A DNA stretch of 64,000 nucleotides. It comes from CALFML01 sp044222245 (GTDB lineage: Bacteria; Myxococcota_A; Polyangia; Palsa-1104; JAEUJZ01). The stretch covers positions 1 through 64,000 of the forward strand of contig JBGANQ010000044.1 of the NCBI GenBank assembly GCA_044222245.1, in the 5' to 3' direction. Shown one piece after another: positions 1-8,992 of this stretch (its first letter is position 1; every line of letters starts with the position of its first letter). The notes below the pieces were generated by a model. That model had not been told where the DNA came from, searched no databases, and worked only from the letters and a program-made list of their open reading frames with translations. A program made the position numbers and the translations under genes.

Positions 1-1089
1 GGTGGTGTCAAACGAGCCCCGGTAGTTGAGGTACGGGACATAGATGCGCCCCGCATCCAGGACCTTGCGCCGCTTGCCGCGGAACAGCAGGTTCAGCACC
101 GGCCGCACGTAGCGCTCAAACGAAGCCGTGGGCATAAACAGGGGCTTGTAGACCCCGAAGAAGCGCGCCGCGACCTCCATCGCCGCGCCGATCGTCGTCT
201 CCTGCTCGGGTCCGGCGGCGAGGTGATAGCACCGGCCGAGCGCCGCCGGCAGCTGGCTCAGCTCCCAGATGGCGTCGACCACGTAGTCCACCGGCACCAG
301 GTCGACCAGGCCGGCGCGCGAGGCGGGGACGATCGGGATGAGCCCGCGGGAGAAGATCTTCAGCGGCCAGTACATCACCTTGAAGCTCGAGGTGTAGCCG
401 CTCTTGGAGTCGCCGACGATGATGCTCGGGCGAAACAGGGTGACTGGAAGGGGGGCGGGGGCGGCCAGCTGCGCGCGGACCAGCGCCTCGGCGGCGCACT
501 TGGTCTGCTCGTAGGTGTTGTTGAACGCCTGGCCGCACTCGAGCTCGTCCTCGGTGACCCGGCCGATGCGGCCACCGGCGACGTAGGCGGTGCCGATGTA
601 GCAGAAGCGGCGCAGCCGGCCGGCGCGGTGGGCGGCCTGGGCCAGCTCGACGATGGCCCGGGTGCCGCCGACGTTGATGCGCTCGGCCTCGGCCAGCGGC
701 AGGTCGAAGCGGACGGTGGCGGCGCCGTGGAAGATATAGGTGCAGCAGGCGGCCAGAGCGGCGAACTGCTCGGGCAGAAGGCCCAGGCGCGGCTCGGTGA
801 TGTCGCCGCACACGGCGCGCACCCGCTGGCGGCGGGGGTCACCGGCGGGCAGCGGGCAGCCGGCGGCCAAGAGCTCGTCCAGCCGGCGCGCCGCCGTCTC
901 CTGGGGGCTGGCGGCGGGCGGCGCCGGGGCGGTGGGGGACCTGTCGGCGGGGCCGTTCTGGCCTTGCCGGACGAGACAGACTATGTCGGTGCTCGCGGGG
1001 AGCTCCTTCATGAGCTTCCACAGGAGCTCGCGGCCCAGAAATCCGGTCGCTCCGGTGAGAACCACTGCATCACGATCGCCGCTGTCCAT
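1..1089 (-). CDS. SDR-type acyl-CoA/thioester reductase-like enzyme (3' end off window)
   Basis: NAD(P)-dependent reductase of the extended SDR / NAD_binding_4 type, as in fatty acyl-CoA reductases and thioester reductase domains; it would reduce an activated acyl group or modify a nucleotide-linked or lipid substrate. Translation from the ATG at 1087-1089 gives a Rossmann glycine motif TGATGFLG at residues 12-19. A YEQTK segment near residue 192 fits the catalytic Tyr-x3-Lys, and FRPSIIVGDSKSG follows as in this family. The left window edge removes the C-terminus, leaving 363 codons. It is transcribed away from the sigma/anti-sigma pair. The reductase fold is clear; the substrate cannot be read from the sequence. 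Confidence 0.8.
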   Translation of the reverse strand, partial: MDSGDRDAVVLTGATGFLGRELLWKLMKELPASTDIVCLVRQGQNGPADRSPTAPAPPAASPQETAARRLDELLAAGCPLPAGDPRRQRVRAVCGDITEPRLGLLPEQFAALAACCTYIFHGAATVRFDLPLAEAERINVGGTRAIVELAQAAHRAGRLRRFCYIGTAYVAGGRIGRVTEDELECGQAFNNTYEQTKCAAEALVRAQLAAPAPLPVTLFRPSIIVGDSKSGYTSSFKVMYWPLKIFSRGLIPIVPASRAGLVDLVPVDYVVDAIWELSQLPAALGRCYHLAAGPEQETTIGAAMEVAARFFGVYKPLFMPTASFERYVRPVLNLLFRGKRRKVLDAGRIYVPYLNYRGSFDTT

Positions 1090-1165
1090 CGTCTACCTTC
1101 CTGCCCCGATGGCACGGCGCCGGCGAAGCCGCCGCTTCCCGCCACCACAGTCGCTGAGGCGGCGC

Positions 1166-1175
1166 CAGTATACTG
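1166..1175. promoter_or_regulatory. Perfect palindrome CAGTATACTG containing a -10-like TATACT
   Basis: A 10-bp perfect palindrome about 77 bp upstream of the reductase start. It contains TATACT, which reads the same on both strands and resembles a sigma70 -10 element. A well-spaced -35 hexamer is not obvious on either strand. It may be a promoter core or a small operator; this is a weak call. Confidence 0.3.
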
Positions 1176-1297
1176 ATTCCGCCCCCGCTTTCGCGTCTTT
1201 TTACAAGGGTGCGCGGCAGGCTGCCGCCACTATCGCAGCAAGAGCTCGCTAGCCGGCCGCCTGGCAGTCTGTTGTAGAGCGCAGCGAGCGGCCCGAG

Positions 1298-1350
1298 CGC
1301 AGGACCTGGCGCGGAGCGGCCTTATGGCCGTGCGCACGGCAGGTCCTGCG
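1298..1350. repeat. Nested inverted repeat (10-bp outer arms, 5-bp inner hairpin)
   Basis: The outer arms CGCAGGACCT (1298-1307) and AGGTCCTGCG (1341-1350) are exact reverse complements. Inside them CGGCC (1317-1321) and GGCCG (1326-1330) form a second hairpin with a TTAT loop. No T-run follows on either strand, so it is not a classical intrinsic terminator. It sits in the gap between the end of the anti-sigma gene and the start of the reductase gene. The rest of 1090-1382 shows no gene. Confidence 0.55.
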
Positions 1351-1382
1351 ATTAAGTCGCGCAGCAGCTTTTCAAAAGGCAG

Positions 1383-1694
1383 CTAGTGCAGGCGCCACCA
1401 CAGCAGCGCCGCGACCGCAAACAGGCCAAGGAGCACGGCCCAGCGCCGCGAGCGCGCCGCCGGGGTGGGTAGCGGCAGCCCGAGCTGCGCCTGGGCGCTC
1501 TGGGTGAGGGCGAGCAGCGCCGGCTGGGCCTTCTGGACCCGGGCCTGGCCAAGCCGGTGGAGCCGGCGATCGACCTCTTTGAGGGCGTCGCTCTCGACCC
1601 GGCACGGGACGCAGTCGACAAGGTGCGCGGCCACCGCAGCGGCCTGCACCGCCTCAGGCGCGGGCAGCTGCCTTCTTGCTTCGGCGCAGGTCAT
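1383..1694 (-). CDS. Anti-sigma-factor-like protein with zinc-finger motif and C-terminal membrane helix
   Basis: A 103-residue protein with the zf-HC2 arrangement of anti-sigma factors: AHLVDCVPC near residues 23-31 supplies His-x3-Cys-x2-Cys. It ends in one hydrophobic helix (WAVLLGLFAVAALLWW), so the N-terminus should be cytoplasmic and membrane-tethered. The start MTCAEARR is typical of the family and lies 41 bp inside the 3' end of the preceding sigma-factor gene, on the same strand but in another frame. The pairing suggests that it sequesters that sigma factor. No extracytoplasmic sensor domain is present. Confidence 0.75.
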   Translation of the reverse strand: MTCAEARRQLPAPEAVQAAAVAAHLVDCVPCRVESDALKEVDRRLHRLGQARVQKAQPALLALTQSAQAQLGLPLPTPAARSRRWAVLLGLFAVAALLWWRLH

Positions 1695-2487
1695 TCAGGG
1701 CTCCGGGGGACACCAGCAGACGCGACTCACGGCTGACAAACTCGTCCTCGATGAGGTCGCGCTGCAAGGCCCGCCGCATCAGCTTCATGCCGTGGCGCAG
1801 CCAGAAGCGGCACGTCAGCTCACTGCAGCCGAGCAGCTCCGCCACCTCGGCGATGGGGCGGCCCTGCATGGCCACCAGCATCAGGGTAACCCGGGTCTCG
1901 GTGGGCAAGAGCGCCAGCACCTGGGCGGTGCGCTGCAGCTGCGCCTGCTCGCCGGGGAACGTGAGCCCGCCCCCCGATCCGACGCCGGCTGGAGGTCCAC
2001 CCTGGAGGACTGCCGGCCCGGCAAAGCTGCCGCTGGCCGCGCCCGGGCCCGCAGCGCCTTCGGGTGCGACGAGCACCCCGGCTGCCGAGTCCGCTGGCAC
2101 GCCGTCCGGCTCGCGAACCGCCGGCCAGCCGTCTTGGCTCTGGCCGCGGCCCACCCCGGCAGCTGCTAGCGCCTGCAGGCGGGTCACCGCCAGGCTCACC
2201 ACCAGTCGATCGAGCCAGCGGACCAGGCTCGGCTCGTCGGCCGACTCGGGGCGCAGCGGCTCGGCGACCGGGCTGGCCAGCGAGGAGCGCACTCCCTGCG
2301 AGAGGGCGTCGAGGACCACCTGCTGCGCCGCCGCTTCGTCATCGAGCAGCTGCATCGCCGAGCCGAGCAGGTGCTCGCGGTGCTGCAGCACCCGCTCGAC
2401 GGCGGACGGCGCCCGGGTGCTCGCGTCGCGCGCACTCGGCAGAAGCCACGCCCACAGGCGTCTAACGAGGGTGAACAGCTTCGACAA
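1654..2487 (-). CDS. ECF-like RNA polymerase sigma factor
   Basis: A 277-residue protein whose C-terminal part matches sigma region 4: ALLPTETRVTLMLVAMQGR followed by IAEVAELLGCSELTCRFWLR, the helix-turn-helix for -35 recognition. An N-terminal helical part (about residues 28-110) is consistent with region 2 but divergent. Between them lies a Gly/Ala/Pro-rich linker of about 65 residues (roughly 115-180), much longer than usual for an ECF factor. The start follows directly from the PspA gene (stop at 2505), and the anti-sigma gene overlaps its 3' end by 41 bp. All three may form one stress operon. The regulated genes are unknown. Confidence 0.75.
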   Translation of the reverse strand: MSKLFTLVRRLWAWLLPSARDASTRAPSAVERVLQHREHLLGSAMQLLDDEAAAQQVVLDALSQGVRSSLASPVAEPLRPESADEPSLVRWLDRLVVSLAVTRLQALAAAGVGRGQSQDGWPAVREPDGVPADSAAGVLVAPEGAAGPGAASGSFAGPAVLQGGPPAGVGSGGGLTFPGEQAQLQRTAQVLALLPTETRVTLMLVAMQGRPIAEVAELLGCSELTCRFWLRHGMKLMRRALQRDLIEDEFVSRESRLLVSPGALNDLRRSKKAAARA

Positions 2488-2504
2488 GGAAAGTATCGTT
2501 AAGG

Positions 2505-3239
2505 TTATTCGTCCGAGGGCCGCTTGTCTAGCTTGGCCTTGAGAGCGGCCAGACGCGCATCAAGTTCTTGGTCTTTTTCCGAGCGCCTGCCACCCGCCGC
2601 CGACCCGGCAGCGCCACCGCTTGGCCCGAGCAGCCGGTCGAAGCGCTCGCTCGTCTGCCGGTCCTTGTCCTCCTGGACCCCCGGGTGCAGCTCGGGCAGA
2701 AGCTCCGCCATCGCCTGCGCCTGCTCTTCCTGCGACTCGATCTGCGAGACGAGGGTGCTGAAGCGGTCAAACGCCGTCCCCTCGGGGTTTGCCGCCTGCT
2801 TGGCGGCCCGCGCCCGCGCCTTCAAGGCCTCGCGCTTGCCCTTTACCTCAAGGAGCTTCTGGTCGCCGGCCTTGAGCTGAGCGGCCAGCTTGGCGGTGAG
2901 CTGCGAGTGCTCGGCCAGCGTCTTTTCGACCGCGGCGAGCTTGACCTCCATCGCATCGCGCCGCAGCAGCGCCTCTTTGGCCAGCTCGTCGTCTCCGGCC
3001 TGCACCGCCCGCTCGGCGTGCTCCTGCCACTTCTGCACCGCGCGGTATTCCTCGTCGACCTTCTTCTGCGCGAGCTTCTCGCGCGCGAGCTGATCCCGCA
3101 GCTCCAGCCGGAGCTTCTTTAGCTCCTCTTCCATCTCCTCGATGAGGAGATCGACCTCTTTGGCCGGATCGCTAAGCTTGTCGACTGCCGCGTTGAGGTT
3201 GGACTTGATGAGGTTGGAGAACCGCCCGAGGATGGACAT
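2505..3239 (-). CDS. pspA: PspA/IM30 family protein
   Basis: A 244-residue, almost wholly helical and charged protein, starting MSILGRFSNLIKSNLNAAVD. This is the amphipathic membrane-binding start typical of PspA/Vipp1, followed by long coiled-coil stretches (about residues 25-150). These proteins form ESCRT-III-like polymers that protect the inner membrane under envelope stress. Length agrees with the family (about 220-250). It sits 17 bp upstream of the sigma factor gene on the same strand, so envelope stress may be linked to that sigma/anti-sigma pair. No PspF-type regulator lies nearby. Confidence 0.88.
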   Translation of the reverse strand: MSILGRFSNLIKSNLNAAVDKLSDPAKEVDLLIEEMEEELKKLRLELRDQLAREKLAQKKVDEEYRAVQKWQEHAERAVQAGDDELAKEALLRRDAMEVKLAAVEKTLAEHSQLTAKLAAQLKAGDQKLLEVKGKREALKARARAAKQAANPEGTAFDRFSTLVSQIESQEEQAQAMAELLPELHPGVQEDKDRQTSERFDRLLGPSGGAAGSAAGGRRSEKDQELDARLAALKAKLDKRPSDE

Positions 3240-3289
3240 GCAGCTAGTGTAGCAAAATCGGCGGCGAAGGCCGCTGGGAAGGAGCGAGG

Positions 3290-4207
3290 CTAACGGACTT
3301 CTTGGAAGCCGATGTCGTACCCGTTGCCTTGGGGCCGCGGGGCTCCGAAATAGTCGTCTTTGATGGTCTTATTGACGTCGGCTGCACCTTTGTCAATGGC
3401 GACATTGCCGGGGTCCGCAGTCACCCGTGGATCTCCTGCCATCACGTTCATGTAAGAAGGATCCAGCGTCACACCCGAGGTTACGATTCGCGCTTGCTGA
3501 CAGTTGGTCGACACTTCCGGTCCAGCACCGTTTACCATTACAATTGAATCACTTACCGCAACTGCACTATCGCAAAGGATGCCGCCTTGGCGGTTATTGG
3601 CGATAGTGTTAAAGGCAAACAGACCAGAAGCGCCTCCAGAGAGCCGCATTCCGGTCGGCTCGGCGACGCTGCCGCCATTGATGATGGCGTTATTGATAAC
3701 GCGATGGCCACTCCCTCCCGATATCAATAAACCATACCCTGAAGCACCGGTAATCTTTGACTTCTCAACACTAACCTTAGTGCAGCCATTTGCGTAGATG
3801 CCGCCCTTGGGTGTAATTACCGTATCCGAGATAAGTACGTTTTGAACGAACAACGAACTCGACCCGTTGCATTGTATGGCTGGCGCACCAGAGTTATTCG
3901 TCACAGAGATACCAATAAGAGTGACCTGCGCTCCGCTGGCGACAGTAACGCCATTGATCACGGCCTGGGCCGTGGAATATGGCATCGCATCACGTCCCGG
4001 GCCAATGATGGTGACTCGCTGGCCGCTGCTGCTCACAGTCACCGGTTGGTACAAATTGGCCGAAATAGCGCCGTTGCCAGCGACCTTGATATACGATTTT
4101 CCACTGCCCACTGCCTGACTGATCTGGCAGAACGGCTTGCCGCCGGCTCCTGCGTTGTCGCAGAGAACTGGATTATTATCGACAAACACGACATCAGTCA
4201 TCAACAC
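3290..4207 (-). CDS. Right-handed beta-helix protein, 3' part of a frameshifted gene
   Basis: A 305-codon frame, opened by GTG at 4207 or ATG at 4201. It begins VLMTDVVFVDNN and then shows many short beta-strand and turn repeats (for example GVTVASGAQVTLIGISVTNN, then VLISDTVI, NNAIINGG and FAFNTIANNR), as in parallel beta-helix surface proteins. It overlaps the Cys-rich frame upstream by 7 bp in a different frame. Read upstream without a start codon, this frame continues as IGECVLMTDVV, restoring a Cys that fits the upstream Cys-rich pattern. The two are therefore best read as one gene broken by a single-base indel. GC content is clearly lower than in the neighbours. Confidence 0.7.
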   Translation of the reverse strand: MLMTDVVFVDNNPVLCDNAGAGGKPFCQISQAVGSGKSYIKVAGNGAISANLYQPVTVSSSGQRVTIIGPGRDAMPYSTAQAVINGVTVASGAQVTLIGISVTNNSGAPAIQCNGSSSLFVQNVLISDTVITPKGGIYANGCTKVSVEKSKITGASGYGLLISGGSGHRVINNAIINGGSVAEPTGMRLSGGASGLFAFNTIANNRQGGILCDSAVAVSDSIVMVNGAGPEVSTNCQQARIVTSGVTLDPSYMNVMAGDPRVTADPGNVAIDKGAADVNKTIKDDYFGAPRPQGNGYDIGFQEVR

Positions 4208-4752
4208 GCATTCGCCAATCTATTCTTTGTGCAGCCGCCGCAGACATTGGTATTCTGGTTACAGAAGCCTTTACCAGGACGCTTGCAATCAGCATTGACA
4301 GTGCATTCATTGCATAGGCCATTAATGCACAAATTTCGGCTCAGTGGATCGACTTGGGCGGCTGCCCAATCCTTACATTGCTGATTGCCAGTCGCGGGCA
4401 CGGGCGAGCAAGGAACGCAGATATTATTAGGCAAGTCACAATATGGCTTATCGTTCGTCGTGCAATCAGTTGGCTTGTTACAGCGCCCTAGCGGGGTATC
4501 GTCGCAACAACCAAACACCTTATTGCAGGTAAAATTAACTCCGAGAGATCCGCAAATGCTCGGATTCTTATTACAGTTAAACTGATTATCTTTCGAAAGA
4601 GAACCGAACAGCGCCGGATCTCCACCACTCGCAGGAACGTCAGGGGCACTGCTTGACACAGTGCAGCGCAGGTTATCCAGGTTTGGAGCGGTCGCGTCGC
4701 AGCTCCCTAGAAAGCCAATAAGCATGCAGGCCAGCCAAAGAGAATTTCTCAT
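4201..4752 (-). CDS. Cys-rich lipoprotein segment, 5' part of the same frameshifted gene
   Basis: A 183-codon frame starting MRNSLWLACMLIGFLGSCDA, a lipoprotein signal with a GSC lipobox. It is followed by Cys-rich repeats of the form C-x2-NxDC-x-C-x-C (for example CTVNADCKRPGKGFC), which in myxobacterial-type surface proteins precede a beta-helix. It ends abruptly after CTKNRLANAC at a TGA that overlaps the next frame's ATG as TGATG. That overlap could allow reinitiation, but the domain order and the restored Cys in the other frame argue for a frameshift in a formerly single gene of about 490 residues. Confidence 0.7.
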   Translation of the reverse strand: MRNSLWLACMLIGFLGSCDATAPNLDNLRCTVSSSAPDVPASGGDPALFGSLSKDNQFNCNKNPSICGSLGVNFTCNKVFGCCDDTPLGRCNKPTDCTTNDKPYCDLPNNICVPCSPVPATGNQQCKDWAAAQVDPLSRNLCINGLCNECTVNADCKRPGKGFCNQNTNVCGGCTKNRLANAC

Positions 4753-4820
4753 GGTGGGTTCCTTCGTTCGCCTACTGCGGCCAATAAAGTAATAAGGGCA
4801 TCCGCAGATCCCGGTTAATC

Positions 4821-6092
4821 CTAGAACGAGCCTTCGGCGCGCATCCCGGCTCCCGAGCCAAGGACTCCGAACGACAGCCGATTGAGCGACACTTTCTTCG
4901 GCGGTCGCTGGTCTGATGGGCTCGGGTCGCTAGTGGAGGGCCCACTGGGCAGCGGCTTCTGGACCTGCACCGCCTTACCGGGAATGGCCAGCGCGACCAT
5001 ACCGAGGATCGAGACTGCAGCACCGCCGGCGACTAACCCTACACCTAACCCTTGGGTATCAAACACCGTGTCACACTTGGTCTGCCCGCCAGTGGGCGAT
5101 TCAATGCAGCGTCCATCCAGATACAGCGCTCGCCCGCCAAACCCCAGCGCCACAGCACCGACCACCAGCCCGGCGATCCCCAGCCCCACCCGCCAGCTCG
5201 GGCGCGGCTGGCGCTCGGTAACCAGAATCACGCGGTCGTCCTGGCCAACCGTCAGTCGAAGCGTCACCGAGGTCTTCTGGGCCTCGATGACGTTGACCGT
5301 CTCCTGCTTGGAGCGGTGGCCGGTCTTGCGGACGGTGACTTCGTGCTTACCGGCGAAGGCGACGCGCTTGTAGGGGGTGACGCCGATCTCGTGGCCATCA
5401 ACAAAGACCGAGGCATTGGCGGGGTCGGAGAGGATCTCCAGGGTGCCGCGCGGACGAGCGGCGTCTTCAAGGACGATCTTCTTGACCAGCTCGCCCAGGC
5501 TCTGCGCGGCGAGGGTCGCCGAGCACTTGCTGCAGTCGGACTTGGCGGTGGCGCCGCTGGAGCCGACCTCGACGTTGAAGAGGCTCGCGGTCAGGCCCCA
5601 AGTGATGGTGCCGGCGCCGGCGGGCTCGGGCTCCAGCTCTTTGGGCTGCTCCTTGGCGCCGGGGCGGCCCTTCTTCTTGGGCCCGGCGGGCTCGGCCGGC
5701 GGCAGCGCGCCCTCGGGGCGGCTGACCTTGACCTTGTAGACGAGCACCGCCTGCGAGCCGAGCAGGCGGCCGATGCGCTCCTGGCACTCCTCGGTGAAGC
5801 AGTTCTGCACGCCTTCGCCGCTGATGATCGTGTCGCGCTCGGCGGCGGGCACGATCTGATACTGCAGCTCGCGCAGCGCCTCGGCCACCGCCGCGTCGAG
5901 CCGGCTGCGCTCTTCGGCGGTGAGCACGCCCTCGACCTTGGGCTCAAAGACCGCGACCAGCTTGTCGGCGGCCTCGGCGCGCGGGGCCGCCACGAGCAGC
6001 ACCGCGACCCACAAGACCAGACCCAGGAGGTTACGGCGCGCGCCAGGGCGGTGGTTCGCGACGAGGGGCGAGTGCGGAAGGAGTGTCGTCAT
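4821..6092 (-). CDS. PEGA-domain envelope protein
   Basis: A 423-residue protein from the ATG at 6090-6092. This start gives a normal signal peptide (RRNLLGLVLWVAVLLVAAPRA, cleaved near AEA-ADK); an in-frame ATG at 6143 would add 17 unlikely residues. The mature N-terminal domain (LVAVFEPKVEGVLTAEERSR, then ISGEGVQNCFTEECQE) resembles proteins assessing an integrated stimulus before a PEGA domain. The PEGA domain is at about residues 225-285 (GTLEILSDPANASVFVDGHE, GVTPYKR). A hydrophobic helix follows (VGLGIAGLVVGAVALGFGG), then a second one and a Pro/Ser-rich tail. Function is not known; a cell-surface or periplasmic role is inferred. Confidence 0.75.
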   Translation of the reverse strand: MTTLLPHSPLVANHRPGARRNLLGLVLWVAVLLVAAPRAEAADKLVAVFEPKVEGVLTAEERSRLDAAVAEALRELQYQIVPAAERDTIISGEGVQNCFTEECQERIGRLLGSQAVLVYKVKVSRPEGALPPAEPAGPKKKGRPGAKEQPKELEPEPAGAGTITWGLTASLFNVEVGSSGATAKSDCSKCSATLAAQSLGELVKKIVLEDAARPRGTLEILSDPANASVFVDGHEIGVTPYKRVAFAGKHEVTVRKTGHRSKQETVNVIEAQKTSVTLRLTVGQDDRVILVTERQPRPSWRVGLGIAGLVVGAVALGFGGRALYLDGRCIESPTGGQTKCDTVFDTQGLGVGLVAGGAAVSILGMVALAIPGKAVQVQKPLPSGPSTSDPSPSDQRPPKKVSLNRLSFGVLGSGAGMRAEGSF

Positions 6093-6319
6093 GGTGATTG
6101 TCGGAGCGAGCACGAGGCTCGACTTGATGCGCGGCTGTCGCATGCAGCTAGCAATCTTATCATGGCCCGAGATCGGGCGAGGGATTCAATCTTCCACAAA
6201 ATTTTCCGTCGAGCCACGGCGAAAAATCGCCGCCCGAATGCGCGCCCGCAGGACCGCGCCCCGGGCCGCCCCGGGCCCCGCTCAAGCCCTGGTAAATATA
6301 TAGGCAGCCCGCCCCGCGA

Positions 6320-7552
<1,233 letters not shown>

Positions 7553-7616
7553 GAGGGGCGACTTTACGGAACTCGCCGCCGCCTGACAAGCACCTCGCGG
7601 CCCCGCTCACCGCACG

Positions 7617-7680
7617 GGCCTGGCCTTGCCTTGTAAAGACCAGCGCCCCACCACTTGGGCGTCCAGAGCGGGGCCAGGCC
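7617..7680. repeat. Inverted repeat in the fur-thiolase gap, possibly terminator-like
   Basis: GGCCTGGCC (7617-7625) and GGCCAGGCC (7672-7680) are perfect reverse complements. A smaller pair, CGCCC (7644-7648) and GGGCG (7657-7661), lies inside. This nested structure sits just downstream of the PerR-like gene and upstream of the thiolase. No T-run follows, so a role as terminator or mRNA structure is only a possibility. Confidence 0.35.
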
Positions 7681-7773
7681 GGCTTAGCAGTACGGCGCGC
7701 CGCGCGGACCATCCCAGAGACATTCTCCGCACTGCCCTGCGCAGCGGTGCGAACGAACTTGCGCTGCGCTGTC

Positions 7774-8238
7774 TTAAGAAGCCGCCTGCGCACACGGCGC
7801 GCAGCGGCCGATCAGCCAGACCTCGGCATGGTCGATGCGCCGGCGCAGCGCCGCATCGGGGACGACAACCTCGGCGGCGGCGGGCTCGATGTCGAAGACG
7901 TGGCCGCAGCTCTGGCAGCTCAGGTGGTGGTGCGGGTCGATGCGCAGATCCCAGTGCTGCTCGCCATCGGGAGTGCGCGCCGCCGACAGCAGCTGCAGCT
8001 TGGCGAACAGCGCCAGGTTGTTATAGACCGTCGCCAGGCTCGCCGCGCCCGAGCGGCCGACCGCGGCGGCGATCTGCGCGGTCGTTGGGTGGTCATCATG
8101 CCGCAGCAGATAGCGGAGGATGGCGCGGCGCTGCACGGTGACAAACTGCCCGCCGTCGCGCAGCCGCTGCTCGTAGTCGCGCAGCGAGCCGCGCCGGGGC
8201 TGGTGACGGTCCATTGGTTCTGGCTGCTTGCTCTTCAT
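7774..8238 (-). CDS. Fur-family regulator, PerR-like
   Basis: A 154-residue metal-dependent repressor. The winged helix spans about residues 30-90 (RRAILRYLLRHDDHPTTAQI, then ATVYNNLALF, the Fur-family recognition helix). The dimerisation domain has the metal ligands HHHLSCQSCG and a second C-x2-C in GRCAPC, the structural zinc site. An in-frame ATG at 8212-8214 is an alternative start. It follows the peroxiredoxin gene on the same strand by 154 bp, and a 16-bp Fur-like palindrome lies before the peroxiredoxin. Peroxide-sensing regulation of that gene is therefore the simplest reading; Fur or Irr-like iron response cannot be excluded. Confidence 0.88.
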   Translation of the reverse strand: MKSKQPEPMDRHQPRRGSLRDYEQRLRDGGQFVTVQRRAILRYLLRHDDHPTTAQIAAAVGRSGAASLATVYNNLALFAKLQLLSAARTPDGEQHWDLRIDPHHHLSCQSCGHVFDIEPAAAEVVVPDAALRRRIDHAEVWLIGRCAPCAQAAS

Positions 8239-8365
8239 CGGCGACCTGCGCGGAGGGCGGCCCGAAAGGCGCTCGGCCCTCCGGCGCGATGAACCCCAGT
8301 ATCACCTCTGCGGCCGCGTCCGCCAAGCCCAGAGAGCGAATGCGACTGCGCCGACCCGCTTCCCC

Positions 8366-8381
8366 GCCTCCCAGAGGAGGC
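8366..8381 (-). terminator. Stem-loop just after the peroxiredoxin gene
   Basis: GCCTCC-CAGA-GGAGGC forms a perfect 6-bp stem with a 4-nt loop, 11 bp beyond the peroxiredoxin stop codon. No U-tract follows on the minus strand, so it may serve as an RNA 3'-end stabiliser or a weak terminator. Confidence 0.4.
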
Positions 8382-8392
8382 CGCGCCGGCCG

Positions 8393-8914
8393 CTACAGCG
8401 TCTTGTCGCCCTTTTTCCAGCCGCAGCCGGTCAGCTTGTCGGTCTGCAGCGCGTCGAGCACTCGCAGGATCTCTTCGATGCTGCGTCCGGTGCCCAGGTC
8501 GTTGACGTTGGCCCAGCGCAGCTTGCCGCTCGGGTCGATGAGGAACGAGCCGCGCAGCGCAATCCCCTCTTCCTCCAGCAGCACGCCATAGCTGCGCGCG
8601 ATCGACTTGGTCACATCGCCGAGGATGGGATACTGCAGGCCCGCCAGCTGCGGCTCGGCGTTGACCCAGCCGAGGTGGCTGTAGACGGTGTCAGTGCTGG
8701 CCGCGATGACCGCGCACTGCCGCTCCTTGAACTCAGCGAGCTTGTCGCTCAGGCCGACGAGCTCGGTCGGGCAGACGAACGTGAAGTCCATCGGGTAGAA
8801 AAACAGCAGCACCCACTGCCCGCGGTAGTCCGCAAGGGACACCGTCTTGAACTCCCGCGCGACCAGGGCCTGCCCCGTGAACTCCGGGGCGGGCCGGGAA
8901 ACCTGGATGGTCAT
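8393..8914 (-). CDS. 2-Cys peroxiredoxin (AhpC/TSA family)
   Basis: A 173-residue thiol peroxidase that reduces hydrogen peroxide and organic hydroperoxides. The peroxidatic Cys is in the canonical FYPMDFTFVCPTE (about residue 48). The resolving Cys is in KLTGCGWKKGD near the C-terminus. WANVNDLGTGRSIEEILRVL is typical of the AhpC/Prx1 class, though the protein is slightly short. A strong ribosome site (AAGGAGA) precedes the ATG at 8912-8914. Upstream are a plausible sigma70 promoter and a Fur/PerR-type palindrome, and the next gene is a PerR-like regulator, so peroxide-induced derepression is likely. Confidence 0.93.
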   Translation of the reverse strand: MTIQVSRPAPEFTGQALVAREFKTVSLADYRGQWVLLFFYPMDFTFVCPTELVGLSDKLAEFKERQCAVIAASTDTVYSHLGWVNAEPQLAGLQYPILGDVTKSIARSYGVLLEEEGIALRGSFLIDPSGKLRWANVNDLGTGRSIEEILRVLDALQTDKLTGCGWKKGDKTL

Positions 8915-8946
8915 TTGCTATCTCCTTGGAGTGGTTGATTAGAAGA

Positions 8947-8962
8947 GCTCTAAATTTAGAGC
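8947..8962. promoter_or_regulatory. Fur/PerR-type operator upstream of the peroxiredoxin
   Basis: A perfect 16-bp palindrome GCTCTAAATTTAGAGC, centred 40 bp upstream of the peroxiredoxin start. Its AT-rich core TCTAAATTTAGA resembles Fur-superfamily operators and stands out against the 70% GC background. It lies at or just after the predicted transcription start, a good position for repression. The PerR-like protein encoded next door is the obvious candidate to bind it. Confidence 0.65.
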
Positions 8963-8963
8963 C

Positions 8964-8992
8964 AATCTGAATCTTGACCGCGACCAAGTCAA
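8964..8992 (-). promoter_or_regulatory. Putative sigma70-like promoter of the peroxiredoxin gene
   Basis: On the minus strand a TTGACT hexamer (8987-8992) is followed after 17 bp by CAGATT (8964-8969). The -35 is close to consensus and the -10 is weak. The Fur-like palindrome begins immediately downstream. This is a prediction from spacing and sequence only. Confidence 0.45.
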
